This document shows positions 23,688 through 31,749 of a stretch of DNA of 64,000 nucleotides, one piece after another. Below the pieces are notes generated by a model, which was given only the letters and a program-made list of their open reading frames with translations, was not told the DNA's origin and did no database searches. Source of the DNA: Betaproteobacteria bacterium (GTDB lineage Bacteria; Pseudomonadota; Gammaproteobacteria; Burkholderiales; SHXO01); the NCBI GenBank assembly GCA_025356655.1, contig JANXRW010000157.1, positions 32,392-96,391 on the forward strand, written 5' to 3'. Position 1 is the first letter of the stretch. The number at the start of each line of letters is the position of its first letter. Both the position numbers and the translations under genes were made by a program.

Positions 23688-25400
23688 TCACCCCACCACG
23701 GTGACACGATTGATCTCCTCCAATGTGGTCTCGCCGCGGCGGGCCAGTGCGAGCGCGCCTTCGCGCAGGAAACGCATGCCATTGCGGCGGGCAGCATCCT
23801 TGATCTGACGCAGGGAGGCACGGCCGGCGATGAGTTCGCGCAATTCGTCATTCATCACTAACAACTCGGCGATGGCTCGCCGGCCCTTATAGCCGGCCCC
23901 CCGGCACAGCCCGCAGCCGCGCCCGGCACGGAAATCGAAGCCGGCGGCCTCTTCGCTGCTCAATCCCGAGGCCGCGACTAGGGCGGCTTCGGGTGGATGC
24001 GGTTCCGTGCACCCCGGGCAATTCAGGCGCACCAGGCGCTGGGCCACCGTGCCGGATAGGGCACCGACGAAGCTGAAGGGATCCACGCCCATGTGCGTGA
24101 AACGCCCAATCACGTCGAGCACGCTGTTGGCGTGGACGCTGGTGAAGACCAGATGGCCGGTGAGTGCGGCCTGAATCGCAATCTGGGCCGTTTCCGGGTC
24201 GCGAATCTCGCCCACTAGGATCTTGTCCGGGTCGTGCCGCAGGATGGAGCGCAGGCCGCGCGCAAAGGTGAGTCCCTTGCGTTCGTTCACCGGGATCTGC
24301 AGCACCCCGGGTAGCTGGTACTCCACCGGATCCTCGATGGTGATGATCTTGTCGCGGCCGGTATTGATCTCCGAGATGGCGGCGTAGAGCGTCGTGGTCT
24401 TGCCACTGCCCGTGGGACCGGTGACGAGTAGCATGCCGTAGGGCTCGGCGGCCAGACGGCGGATCACCCGCATGGTCTCCGGCTCGAAGCCCAGGTAGTC
24501 CAGGCGCAGACCACGCACCTGGTCCGACAGCGCCTGCTTGTCGAGGATCCGCAGCACGGCATCCTCGCCAAAGATACTGGGCATCACGGAGACGCGGAAG
24601 TCGATCTCCCGGTCACGCACCATCACCTTGAAACGACCGTCCTGAGGCACGCGCCGCTCGGAGATGTCCAGGTCGGACATCACTTTGATCCTGGAGACCA
24701 CCTGCTCGGCGAACTGCAGCCCCGCGGCGGTGCCCACGGCGGAGAGCACGCCGTCCACACGGTATTTGACGGTGAGACCCGCCGGACTCGTCTCCAGGTG
24801 GATATCGCTGGCCCCCACCTTCAAGGCGTCATAGAGGGTGGAGCGCACGAGTTTCACCACCGGGCTCGTGTCGGCGCTGATGGATAGCAGCGACAGGTCC
24901 TCGGCGCGAGCGCCCTCGGGTATGGCCCCATCCTGGGCGCCGACCATGTCGTCCATGGCGCGCACGGTCTCTTCGTGACGCGTCAGGTAGGCCTGGATGT
25001 CCGCCCGGTGCGCGAGCGCCACGGCGAAGGAGCGGCGAACGCGTTGCTCGGCCCATTCGCGCAAATGGCCCGCGAAGGGATCTGCGGTCACCAACAGCAG
25101 TTCACCGCTTTCTTCCCGAAACAGAATGCATTCGCGCTGCACGGACTCCGGGAAGGGCAGCAGGTCAAATTGTGGGGTGAGCGCGTGCAGACGTTCCATG
25201 CTGGCCACGGGCAGCCGCGCCGCATTGCCCAGGCGGCGTAGGAACTCCTGCGGTGGCAAGCCCAGTTCGTCTTCCAGGGCATCGAGCAGTGGACGCCCCC
25301 CCGCCGCCGCCTGGCGCGCTCGGGCCAGAGCGGCAGCGGGAATCGCCTCCTCACCGACGGTCGCCGCGGCGTGGGCTGTGGAATCGGGGCGGTCGTTCAC
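23688..25400 (-). CDS. gspE: Type II secretion / pilus assembly ATPase (GspE/PilB family)
   Basis: A 570-residue hexameric ATPase that powers pseudopilus assembly on the cytoplasmic side. The N-terminal GspE-N1 domain spans roughly 1-150. The catalytic core has Walker A GPTGSGKTTTLYAA, the Asp box (IITIEDPVEYQL), Walker B (ILVGEIRDPETA) and the His box (LTGHLVFTSVHANS). A tetracysteine zinc motif (CPGC ... CGLCRG) is present, as in GspE and PilB. It overlaps gspF by 4 bp. With gspF and gspG upstream and the PilM-P-like genes downstream it forms one operon. Confidence 0.95.
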   Translation of the reverse strand: MNDRPDSTAHAAATVGEEAIPAAALARARQAAAGGRPLLDALEDELGLPPQEFLRRLGNAARLPVASMERLHALTPQFDLLPFPESVQRECILFREESGELLLVTADPFAGHLREWAEQRVRRSFAVALAHRADIQAYLTRHEETVRAMDDMVGAQDGAIPEGARAEDLSLLSISADTSPVVKLVRSTLYDALKVGASDIHLETSPAGLTVKYRVDGVLSAVGTAAGLQFAEQVVSRIKVMSDLDISERRVPQDGRFKVMVRDREIDFRVSVMPSIFGEDAVLRILDKQALSDQVRGLRLDYLGFEPETMRVIRRLAAEPYGMLLVTGPTGSGKTTTLYAAISEINTGRDKIITIEDPVEYQLPGVLQIPVNERKGLTFARGLRSILRHDPDKILVGEIRDPETAQIAIQAALTGHLVFTSVHANSVLDVIGRFTHMGVDPFSFVGALSGTVAQRLVRLNCPGCTEPHPPEAALVAASGLSSEEAAGFDFRAGRGCGLCRGAGYKGRRAIAELLVMNDELRELIAGRASLRQIKDAARRNGMRFLREGALALARRGETTLEEINRVTVVG

Positions 25401-26584
25401 TGGAGGTTTCCCGCGAGGTCGAAGATGGGCATGTACATGAGCAGCACGACACCGCCGATGATAAGTCCGATGAAGAGCATGAGGATGGGCTCGAACACCC
25501 GGGTTGCCCAGTCCACCCAGCGGGCCATCTCCCGGTCATAGAAGGCGGCGATACGTTCCATCAACTCACCCATCTCGCCGCTGCGCTCTCCCACGCGGAG
25601 CATGCGCAGGGCCACCGGCGTGGTGAGCCCCGCCGTCTCCATGGCATTGGACACGGACTGCCCCTCGCGCAGAAGGCGCAGGGCCTCATCCAAACTGGGT
25701 CGCAGCGCTGCCGAGAGCAGGCCAGCGCTCATGCCAATGGCGGAAACCACGGGCACCCCGCCGCGCAGCAGCATCCCCGTGGTACGGAAGAAGCGCGAGA
25801 GTTGGTAAACGCGCAGGCGCTCCCCCACGCCGGGGATCCGCCAAATGCGGCTGGCTATCCAGCGGCGCACGCGCGGCCGGCGCTGCGCCCAGACCAGCCC
25901 CACGACCCCCGCCACGAGCGCCGCCAGAATGCTCAGCCCGTGCTGCGCCAGGGTTTGGCCGAAGAAAAGCAGAGCGCGCGAAAGAAAAGGCATCTCGGTA
26001 CCCAGGTCCGCGTAGATGGCGCTAAAGCGCGGCACTACGAAGCCCAACAGGAATAGAATCACGAGGCTGCCCACGGAGATGAGCAGCACCGGATAGATGG
26101 ATGCGGCGACGAGCTTTCCGCGCACTTCCTCCAACTGCGATTGGACGGCCACGAAACGCTCCAGGGCCTGCGGCAGGTCGCCGGTCCGCTCGCTCGCCCG
26201 AACCGTAGCCACATAGATCGAGGGAAAAACCCCCGGCACCTGTTCCAGCGCCGCAGAGAAAGTCTGCCCCTCGTAGAGCCGCTCGAGGATCTGCTTGAGC
26301 ACCGAGCGCCCCGTGCTATCGCCGTGCTTCTCGGCCAGGGTCTCGATGGCTTCCACCAGTCCAAGGCCCGCGCCCAGCAGGGCCAGCAGTTCCTGACTAA
26401 AGAGCAACAGGGGGAAGCGGCTACGCGGTGCAAGCAGGCGCCGCGCCGGTGTCTTGATGCGGAGCACCGTGAGCCCCCGGCGTGCGGCCTCGGCGCGTGC
26501 CTCGGTCTCAGTGTCGGCGTCGACCTGGAGGTTTTCTAGGCCCTGGGGGCCGAGCGCACGTACCTCGAAGCGCATCTCGATCAC
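25397..26584 (-). CDS. gspF: Type II secretion inner-membrane platform protein GspF
   Basis: A 395-residue polytopic membrane protein with two T2SSF domains. The first has FSQELLALLGAGLGLVEAIE and YEGQTFSAALEQVPGVFPS, then a membrane helix (YPVLLISVGSLVILFLLGFVVP). The second has FFRTTGMLLRGGVPVVSAI and LREGQSVSNAME, with a C-terminal membrane helix (FEPILMLFIGLIIGGVVLLMYMPIF). It forms the central platform that couples the GspE ATPase to pseudopilin insertion. It starts within the end of gspG (4-bp overlap). Confidence 0.95.
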   Translation of the reverse strand: MIEMRFEVRALGPQGLENLQVDADTETEARAEAARRGLTVLRIKTPARRLLAPRSRFPLLLFSQELLALLGAGLGLVEAIETLAEKHGDSTGRSVLKQILERLYEGQTFSAALEQVPGVFPSIYVATVRASERTGDLPQALERFVAVQSQLEEVRGKLVAASIYPVLLISVGSLVILFLLGFVVPRFSAIYADLGTEMPFLSRALLFFGQTLAQHGLSILAALVAGVVGLVWAQRRPRVRRWIASRIWRIPGVGERLRVYQLSRFFRTTGMLLRGGVPVVSAIGMSAGLLSAALRPSLDEALRLLREGQSVSNAMETAGLTTPVALRMLRVGERSGEMGELMERIAAFYDREMARWVDWATRVFEPILMLFIGLIIGGVVLLMYMPIFDLAGNLQ

Positions 26585-26994
26585 CAGTTGGTGATGTCGG
26601 CGTCCTCACCCGTGCCACCGGGGCGCCCATCCTTGCCATAGGAGAGCACGTCGAAATCGCCGTGCTCTCCGGGCTGCTTGTACAGGTAGGCGTGACCCCA
26701 GGGATCATCGGGGATCTTCTTGCTAATGTACGGTCCCGCCCAGCGCGCCTCATTCGGCGGTGCCACCAATAGGGCACCGAGGCCTTGCTCGGTGGTCGGG
26801 TAGTGGCCCACGTCCAAGCGGTACTGATCCAGCGCATGCTCGAAGGACACCAGTTGGGAGCGGGCGGCCTTCACCTCGGACTTGCCCACCTGACCAAAAT
26901 ACTTGGGCGCCACATAGCCCGCCAGCAGGCCCAGGATAACCATCACCACGAGCAGTTCGAGCAGCGTGAAACCGGAATGTGATCTGCGTTGCAT
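26581..26994 (-). CDS. gspG: Major pseudopilin GspG
   Basis: A 137-residue protein from the ATG at 26994 (MQRRSHSG-FTLLELLVVMVILGLLAG); the upstream ORF extension lacks pilin features. It has a prepilin site with Glu5, the GspG signature AARSQLVSFEHALDQYRLDVGHYPTTEQGLGALL and the C-terminus DPWGHAYLYKQPGEHGDFDVLSYGKDGRPGGTGEDADITNW, including the calcium-binding loop typical of GspG. It is the first gene of the secretion operon. Upstream a TATACT -10-like hexamer at 27091-27096 is a plausible promoter element. Confidence 0.95.
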   Translation of the reverse strand: MQRRSHSGFTLLELLVVMVILGLLAGYVAPKYFGQVGKSEVKAARSQLVSFEHALDQYRLDVGHYPTTEQGLGALLVAPPNEARWAGPYISKKIPDDPWGHAYLYKQPGEHGDFDVLSYGKDGRPGGTGEDADITNW

Positions 26995-27551
26995 AGTTTG
27001 CCGGGTGGGTTGGGTGACCGCGAAGGAGCCGGTAGTGTAGGGGTGGATTGCGACAGTGGGGTTACATAGAGGGACCACTCGCCGCTTTCCAGTATAGTCA
27101 AATCGCCCGTACATCATCTAAAAGCGCCCTTAGCCCGCGCGAATCCGTTGCCGCGCTTCCAGAATGCCAATATCGACAGCAAGCCTGAAATCTTGCGTCC
27201 CTACCATCGCTCACGGCCAGCGTGCGGTTCCTTGACCGCGGGTTGGCGCAGAAACTGCTTTTGACGTTCCACGACGATGTGCTGCGGACGGCAACCGAGG
27301 AGAGATCCCCAGGCCCAAGCATCCATCCGGGAGTCCCGGCTAGGCAGGGCTAGTTCCTTAGCCCTCCGGCGGGCGCCCCGGGCGCTATCGGGCCCGAGAC
27401 TGCCGCTGGTGCCGAATTAGAGTTCGCAGGCGCGCCTCAACGGCACACACGCCGCTAGCGACCAACGACGGGCTCCTAGTGCTCCGCAATACACAGCGGG
27501 TTCCAACCTAATTGGGTGGCCCCCAGCCGGGCCATTCGGGAGACAGTGGTG
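26995..27551. other. 557-bp intergenic region between the secretion operon and the accessory stretch
   Basis: No credible gene. The left part holds the presumed gspG promoter. The rest contains an inverted repeat without a T-tract (AGGGCTA/TAGCCCT arms, about 27346-27365) and no recognisable coding remnant. It marks the switch from the minus-strand core locus to plus-strand accessory genes. Confidence 0.5.
27091..27096 (-). promoter_or_regulatory. Candidate -10 element of the gspG operon
   Basis: TATACT on the minus strand, about 100 bp upstream of the gspG ATG. The hexamer 17 bp further upstream (AGATGA) is a poor -35, so the promoter may need an activator or this may be chance. Confidence 0.3.
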
Positions 27552-27854
27552 ATGAGCGGAATCTCCAGCAGCAAGCGCAACATGATCGACCTGTTGGTCG
27601 CCAATGCCGTGTCAAGCGTGTCCGACGATCCCGACGGGACTTGGCTACGCCTGATCCTGCGCCGCGGCTTCAACGGCTTCGAGAACATGACCGAGGTGCA
27701 GCTTCGGACCGAATTGCAAATGCGTGGGCTAGCCGGCTACGAAAGCCAGGACGCGGAGGAGGTCGACGCCGAGGACGACGAGGATGCAGGCGTCGAATGG
27801 CGCATGGACTTCGGGCCCACCATGGCCGTGGCCTCGGACTTGGACGCCTACTGA
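27552..27854 (+). CDS. Small acidic hypothetical protein
   Basis: Not recognised. A 100-residue protein from the ATG at 27552, with a GGGAGA ribosome-binding site 8 bp upstream. The N-terminal half is a mixed helical region (MIDLLVANAVSSV; TWLRLILRRGFNGFENMTEVQLRTELQMRGL). From about residue 66 the chain is strongly acidic (ESQDAEEVDAEDDEDAG). The protein-like amino-acid pattern and ribosome-binding site argue that it is real. It stands alone between the secretion operon and the arsenic genes. DNA-mimic or regulator-type small proteins can look like this, but there is no evidence of function. Confidence 0.55.
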   Translation: MSGISSSKRNMIDLLVANAVSSVSDDPDGTWLRLILRRGFNGFENMTEVQLRTELQMRGLAGYESQDAEEVDAEDDEDAGVEWRMDFGPTMAVASDLDAY

Positions 27855-28057
27855 TCGTGCCGGACACGGCGGTGACGGCTGTGGTCAGTTTGTGCCATGG
27901 CGATTTTGTGACCGCCTGATCCTTCCGGCCCGGGGCGAGCGGCGCTGGCGGCGACGTCATCGCCGCGCCGCGGGTGCTCGCTCGAACAGCGGGGTGGCGG
28001 ACCGAGCATTGTAGGGTTCTACTGTTCTATCACCATGGAACAATGGATTAACAAGGC

Positions 28058-28432
28058 GTGGTTTCCGCCCTGGCCGCAATGGCCCACCCGCTGCGGCTGC
28101 GGGTTTTCCGGGCGCTGGTCGTAGCCGGCCCGGCCGGACTCACCCCGGGCGTGCTGGCGCAGCGGATGGAAGTCCCCTCCAGCAGCCTGTCTTTCCATCT
28201 GAAAGAACTTGCCGGCGCCGGCTCGGCCTCCCAGGAGCGCGATAGTCGGCACTTGGTCTACCGTGCGCGCATCGACCGCATGGCGGGCCTGCTCTCCTTT
28301 TTGAGCGCCAACTGCTGCCAGGGCCAGGCCGGTGACCTGCCTGCGGTATTTTCTTGCGCGCCCGAAGCGTCGGCGCTAGCGACGAACCTCCCCCACCCTC
28401 GGCCCCTGCCCCGACGGAGCCCTCATGACTGA
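28058..28432 (+). CDS. arsR: ArsR-family winged-helix repressor
   Basis: A winged-helix regulator (MVSALAAMAHPLRLRVFRALVVAG; GVLAQRMEVPSSSLSFHLKELAGAG; RDSRHLVYRARIDRMAGLLSFL) ending with the ANCCQGQ metalloid-type Cys pair. It is expected to repress the arsenic genes downstream until arsenite binds. The frame opens at a GTG at 28058, which gives an N-terminus shorter than usual. An ATG at 28035 (MEQWINKA) reads like a normal ArsR start but is out of frame with the rest, so a small frameshift near 28055 is possible. The C-terminus overlaps the arsC start by 8 bp. Confidence 0.82.
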   Translation: MVSALAAMAHPLRLRVFRALVVAGPAGLTPGVLAQRMEVPSSSLSFHLKELAGAGSASQERDSRHLVYRARIDRMAGLLSFLSANCCQGQAGDLPAVFSCAPEASALATNLPHPRPLPRRSPHD

Positions 28433-28945
28433 CGGCACCTCCAATGTGTTGATCCTCTGCACCCACAACTCGGCCCGCAGCGTGCTGGCCGAGGGCATGG
28501 TCAACCACCTCGCGCGGCGCTTCGCGGCGCCGCTACGCGCCTACAGCGCGGGAAGTTCGCCGAGCGGGCGGGTCAATCCCCTCGCCCTGGAGGTGCTCAA
28601 GCGTGCTGGCGTGGATGTCACCGGCCTGCGCAGCAAGCACTGGGACGAATTCGTCCAGGGAGGATGCTCCGCGCATGCGGCTGGTGATCACCGTCTGCGG
28701 TAACGCCGCCCAGGAGACTTGCCCGTACTGGCCGGGGGCTCCCTTGGCGTTGCACTGGGGCTATCCCGACCCCTCTGCCGCCACTGGCGATGAACAGGTG
28801 CTACGCGATACCTTCGAGCCCACCCGGCAAGCCATCGGCTTGCCGCATGCTGCAACTCGTGCAGTTGCCCTGGAGCGTCATGGCCGACGACGACCTGCGG
28901 CAGGCGCTCTCGGCGCTGGGCGCGAGCTGGCATGTCGAGATTGGC
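28425..28945 (+). pseudogene. arsC: Arsenate reductase (low-molecular-weight phosphatase type), frameshifted
   Basis: Three pieces of one ArsC-like protein lie in three successive frames. From 28425, VLILCTHNSARSVLAEGMVNHL (P-loop Cys with C-X5-R) runs to LRSKHWDEFVQ. After a one-base shift near 28660, DAPRMRLVITVCGNAAQETCPYWPGAPLALHWGYPDPSA continues. After a second shift near 28845, RMLQLVQLPWSVMADDDLRQALSALGAS ends the homology. Intact, it would reduce arsenate to arsenite. The end coordinate is approximate. The two shifts could be real decay or sequencing errors; either way the sequence as given cannot make a full enzyme. Confidence 0.85.
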
Positions 28946-29588
28946 ACGACACCTCCTGGGCGAAGCCCTGGGCACCGCCCTGCTGCTTGCCGTTGTCATC
29001 GGCTCCGGGATCATGGGGGAGCGGCTGTGCGCCGGCAACGTCGCGGTGGCGCTGCTGGCCAACACGCTCGCCACAGTGGGCGGCCTATACATCCTCATCG
29101 AGGTCTTCGGCCCAGTGAGCGGCGCACACTTTAACCCCGCCGTTAGCCTGGTCATGACGCTGCGCGGTGAACTGGCCGCGACCTGGCTCCTCCCCTGCGC
29201 GCTGGCGCAACTCGCCGGTTCCCTGCTCGGGGCTTGGCTGGCACACGGCATGTTCGACCTCCCCATCCTGCAGTTCTCGTCCAAGGTGCGCAGTACCCCG
29301 GGGCTGTGGCTGGGCGAGGTGGTGGCGACCGCCGGCCTTCTGCTCGTCATCCTCCGCGCCCCGGCGGGGAAGGCGTCGGCCATGATCGCGGCCTACATCG
29401 GCGCCGCCTACTGGTTCACTTCGTCGACATCCTTTGCGAACCCTGCGGCGGCCTTCGGGCGCATGTTCAGCGACAGCTTTGCGGGCATCGCACCGGCGAG
29501 CGTGCCGGCATTTGTGCTCTGCGAGGTCGCCGGCGCGCTCCTCGGGTTGGCACTGCACCGGATGCTCTCGGCCCCGACGGACCGGTGA
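28932..29588 (+). CDS. MIP-family aquaglyceroporin of arsenic clusters (AqpS-like)
   Basis: A 218-residue channel with six membrane helices and both half-helix motifs: NPA in GAHFNPAVSLVMTL and NPA in SFANPAAAFGRMFSDSFAGI. The N-terminus MSRLARHLLGEALGTALLLAVVIGSGI matches MIP proteins. In several arsenic operons a channel of this kind replaces the ArsB pump and lets arsenite leave the cell down its gradient. The position after arsR and arsC supports that role. It starts at the end of the arsC remnant and appears intact. Confidence 0.88.
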   Translation: MSRLARHLLGEALGTALLLAVVIGSGIMGERLCAGNVAVALLANTLATVGGLYILIEVFGPVSGAHFNPAVSLVMTLRGELAATWLLPCALAQLAGSLLGAWLAHGMFDLPILQFSSKVRSTPGLWLGEVVATAGLLLVILRAPAGKASAMIAAYIGAAYWFTSSTSFANPAAAFGRMFSDSFAGIAPASVPAFVLCEVAGALLGLALHRMLSAPTDR

Positions 29589-30201
29589 GCGACGCCCGTC
29601 GCGCGTGACCGGGTGCGTCGCCTGCGCTACCCGATGTTTGCGATCGGTGAGACCCGCGCCGCCGACAACAGCCTGGGTCCTGGCTAGGCGTTTGCGCAAT
29701 GGGCACGCTTGCACTGACACGCGTCCACCTGCTCAAAGGAGACAGTTTGCACAGGCGATGCGCGTTGCCGCCGCCGTCAAGTGGGATCAATTCGGGCGCT
29801 TTTCCCCAAGGGCCGCACTGCCGAGATTGCCGGCCTGATGCGGGCGGGATTCGACGAATGATCGGAGATTTGAACGGCCCAAAATATCAGATGGTCCGCA
29901 ACCTGTTTAATAGGTCCTGAGCCTGGTTGAAGTTGCTGTTCGCAACCCAACACTCACTGGGCATCAGCCACGACCGCCGCAAGCCGCTCGCTCGCTACGG
30001 CGCTCCCGATGGGCGCGCTTCGCGAGCAGCTTGCTCTACTGAGATACACCGCCAGTGGGGGATAAGACTCAATTCGCTGATGTAACTCCCGGCGCGCGGG
30101 GAACGGAAACACTTGTGGTTGCCTTCACCAAGGCCACAAAAGGGCTAGCCAATACGCACTATCCATGATAGGTTACATGTAACTGTTGTGGAGAAAGAGT
30201 C
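29589..30201. other. 613-bp intergenic stretch, no gene seen
   Basis: No ORF with family features. A fragment near 29810-29860 reads FPKGRTAEIAGLMRAGFDE before a stop and might be the tail of a lost gene. Around 29970-30035 there is an imperfect palindromic, GC-rich segment (arms AAGC..GCTCGC and GCGAGC..GCTT). The right end provides the promoter region and ribosome-binding site (GGAGAAAG) of the antitoxin gene. Confidence 0.45.
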
Positions 30202-30426
30202 ATGACAACGGCAGAAGGTGCGAAGTCCACGCGGATGAAGGTGCAGCAGCATCGCGAGCGGTTGCGGGCGCAAGGCTTGCGGCCCATCCAAATTTGGGTG
30301 CCGGACGTGCGTGCCGCAGCCTTCAAGGCGCAAGCGCACCAACAGTCGGCGGCGGTGGCCATGAGCGCCCATGCCGCCAAGGATCAGGCCTTCATCGACG
30401 CTGTATCCACCTGGGGCGACAAGTGA
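30202..30426 (+). CDS. MazE-type antitoxin (DUF3018-like)
   Basis: A 74-residue protein (STRMKVQQHRERLRAQGLRPIQIWVPDVRAAAFKAQAHQQSAAVA). It matches the small antitoxins of the MazE/DUF3018 type, with a ribbon-helix-helix-like N-terminus (RPIQIWVPD) and a C-terminal toxin-binding tail (DQAFIDAVSTWGDK). It has a good ribosome-binding site and overlaps the toxin start by 4 bp, the standard layout for a type II toxin-antitoxin operon that the antitoxin autorepresses. Confidence 0.88.
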   Translation: MTTAEGAKSTRMKVQQHRERLRAQGLRPIQIWVPDVRAAAFKAQAHQQSAAVAMSAHAAKDQAFIDAVSTWGDK

Positions 30427-30779
30427 GGCGCGGCGAGGTCTGGACCGTTTCCGGCGGCAAAGACTATGCGGGCAAGCCACGCCCGGTCGCCATTGTGCAA
30501 GACGACAGCTTCGACGCCACGGACTCAATTACCGTCTGCGCCTTCACCACGGACCCAACCGACGCGCCGCTGTTTCGGCTTACGGTGGAGCCGAACGAGC
30601 GCAACGGGCTTCTCTCTCCTTCACGGCTCATGGTGGACAAGATCACCACGGTCCCGAAGACCAAGGTCGGGGAACGGATCGGGCGGCTTGACCACGAGGA
30701 TGTGGTCCGGCTCAATCAGGCGGTGATTGTATTTCTCGGCCTCGCTGTGTCGCCACGGCTTGGTCGGAGAGAAGAATGA
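30423..30779 (+). CDS. MazF/PemK-family endoribonuclease toxin
   Basis: A 118-residue protein from a GTG at 30423 that overlaps the antitoxin stop. The typical MazF start RRGEVWTVSGGKDYAGKPRPVAIVQDD is followed by VCAFTTDPTD, a basic/Ser loop (NGLLSPSRLMVDKITTVPKTKVGERIGRL) and a helical C-terminus (VVRLNQAVIVFLGL). Family members cleave mRNA at short sequences. No frameshift or missing core motif is visible, so the toxin is probably active and held in check by the upstream antitoxin. Confidence 0.9.
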   Translation: MRRGEVWTVSGGKDYAGKPRPVAIVQDDSFDATDSITVCAFTTDPTDAPLFRLTVEPNERNGLLSPSRLMVDKITTVPKTKVGERIGRLDHEDVVRLNQAVIVFLGLAVSPRLGRREE

Positions 30780-30957
30780 TGCGTGGGCGCTGCGGCATCG
30801 TTCCTGACATCTGGCAGGCTGCACGCACCGCCCCGCTTCCTATTCGATTTCCGCCACCCGCCGCCATACGCAAGTCTTTCTGCGCCGCTGTGCGAGATGG
30901 GCTTTGGCGAAGAAAAAGGCTCTTCTTTCAAAGCCCCCGTTCAACGATTCTGGGTGA

Positions 30958-31182
30958 ATGCCCCGCTCGCACCGTCAGCGCCATCCCACCGCATCAGAAC
31001 AGCTTGAGAGGCTGTTGGGTTCTCCTTGGCCTTTCTCCGGCCGACCGCCAAAGCATGATCTATCGGAATGGATGGTCACCGACGACTGGTCCGATCCTGT
31101 TCCGGTCACGCAAGCCGAGATCGAGGTTTTCGAACGCTGGTTCGGCGACCTCTTTGATGACCTGTTCGGGCCGGAACCATGA
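30958..31182 (+). CDS. Small conserved-looking hypothetical protein beside a recombinase remnant
   Basis: A 74-residue protein. The N-terminus is basic (MPRSHRQRHPTASEQLERLL), then SPWPFSGRPPKHDLSEWMVTDDW, and an acidic helical end (VTQAEIEVFERWFGDLFDDLFGPEP). I recall similar small proteins near serine recombinases in proteobacterial islands, but no function is known to me. It ends in a TGA directly followed, in the same frame, by the recombinase fragment. The unusual junction suggests that a deletion fused the region. Confidence 0.55.
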   Translation: MPRSHRQRHPTASEQLERLLGSPWPFSGRPPKHDLSEWMVTDDWSDPVPVTQAEIEVFERWFGDLFDDLFGPEP

Positions 31183-31749
31183 TGTGAGAAGGAGCTGGAG
31201 AAACTGGACGATCTCGTCGCCCAGCATCTTGAGAAGCGCCTGCTCGATCCCGCACGGCTTGAAGAGATACTTTCCACTGTCCTTGACCGCAGGCAGGAGC
31301 GTTCCGAACGCAAGTCACAGCATATGGCGAAATTGAACAAACGCGCTACCGAAACCGATTTGCGCCTCAAGCGGCTCTATGACGCGATTGAAAGCGGGGT
31401 TGCCGGTCTCGACGATCCCGAACTGAAAGACCGCATCGCAGGCCTCAAGGCAACGCGCGACCAAGCCCGCATGGATGCTGACCGGGCCGCAGCAATGCTC
31501 GAAGCCGTCAATCAAGAATCCATCACGCCGAAAATGTTCAGCACCTTCGCCAGCATCGCCCGCGAGCGGATGCTCCTAGAGGGCGGTGGCTACCGCCGCG
31601 ACCACTTGCGCGCGCTGGCACAGCGCGTCGAGGTCGACAATGGCGAAATGCGGATTATGGGATCGAAGTCGCGGCTGCTTCAGACGCTCGTGGCGAACGG
31701 GGGCGTAAATGCAGTGCCCACTCAAGGACTGAAATGGCGGAAGGTGTGA
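31183..31749 (+). pseudogene. C-terminal remnant of a large serine recombinase
   Basis: About 188 codons read ELEKLDDLVAQHLEKRLLDPARLEEIL, then DRRQERSERKSQHMAKLNKRATETDLRLKRLYDAIESGVAGLDD, then GGGYRRDHLRALAQRVEVDNGEMRIMGSKSRLLQTLV. This is the coiled-coil and C-terminal region of large serine (resolvase/invertase-type) recombinases. The catalytic N-terminal domain, zinc ribbon and start codon are absent, so it is not functional. The reading frame ends (LKWRKV-stop) inside the 3' end of the tRNA-Ser gene on the other strand, the usual placement of an integrase gene against its attachment site. Confidence 0.88.

Noticed and set aside
27340..27370. Inverted repeat AGGGCTA/TAGCCCT as a terminator
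   Set aside because: It has no T-tract on either side and no gene ends nearby; it is left unassigned.
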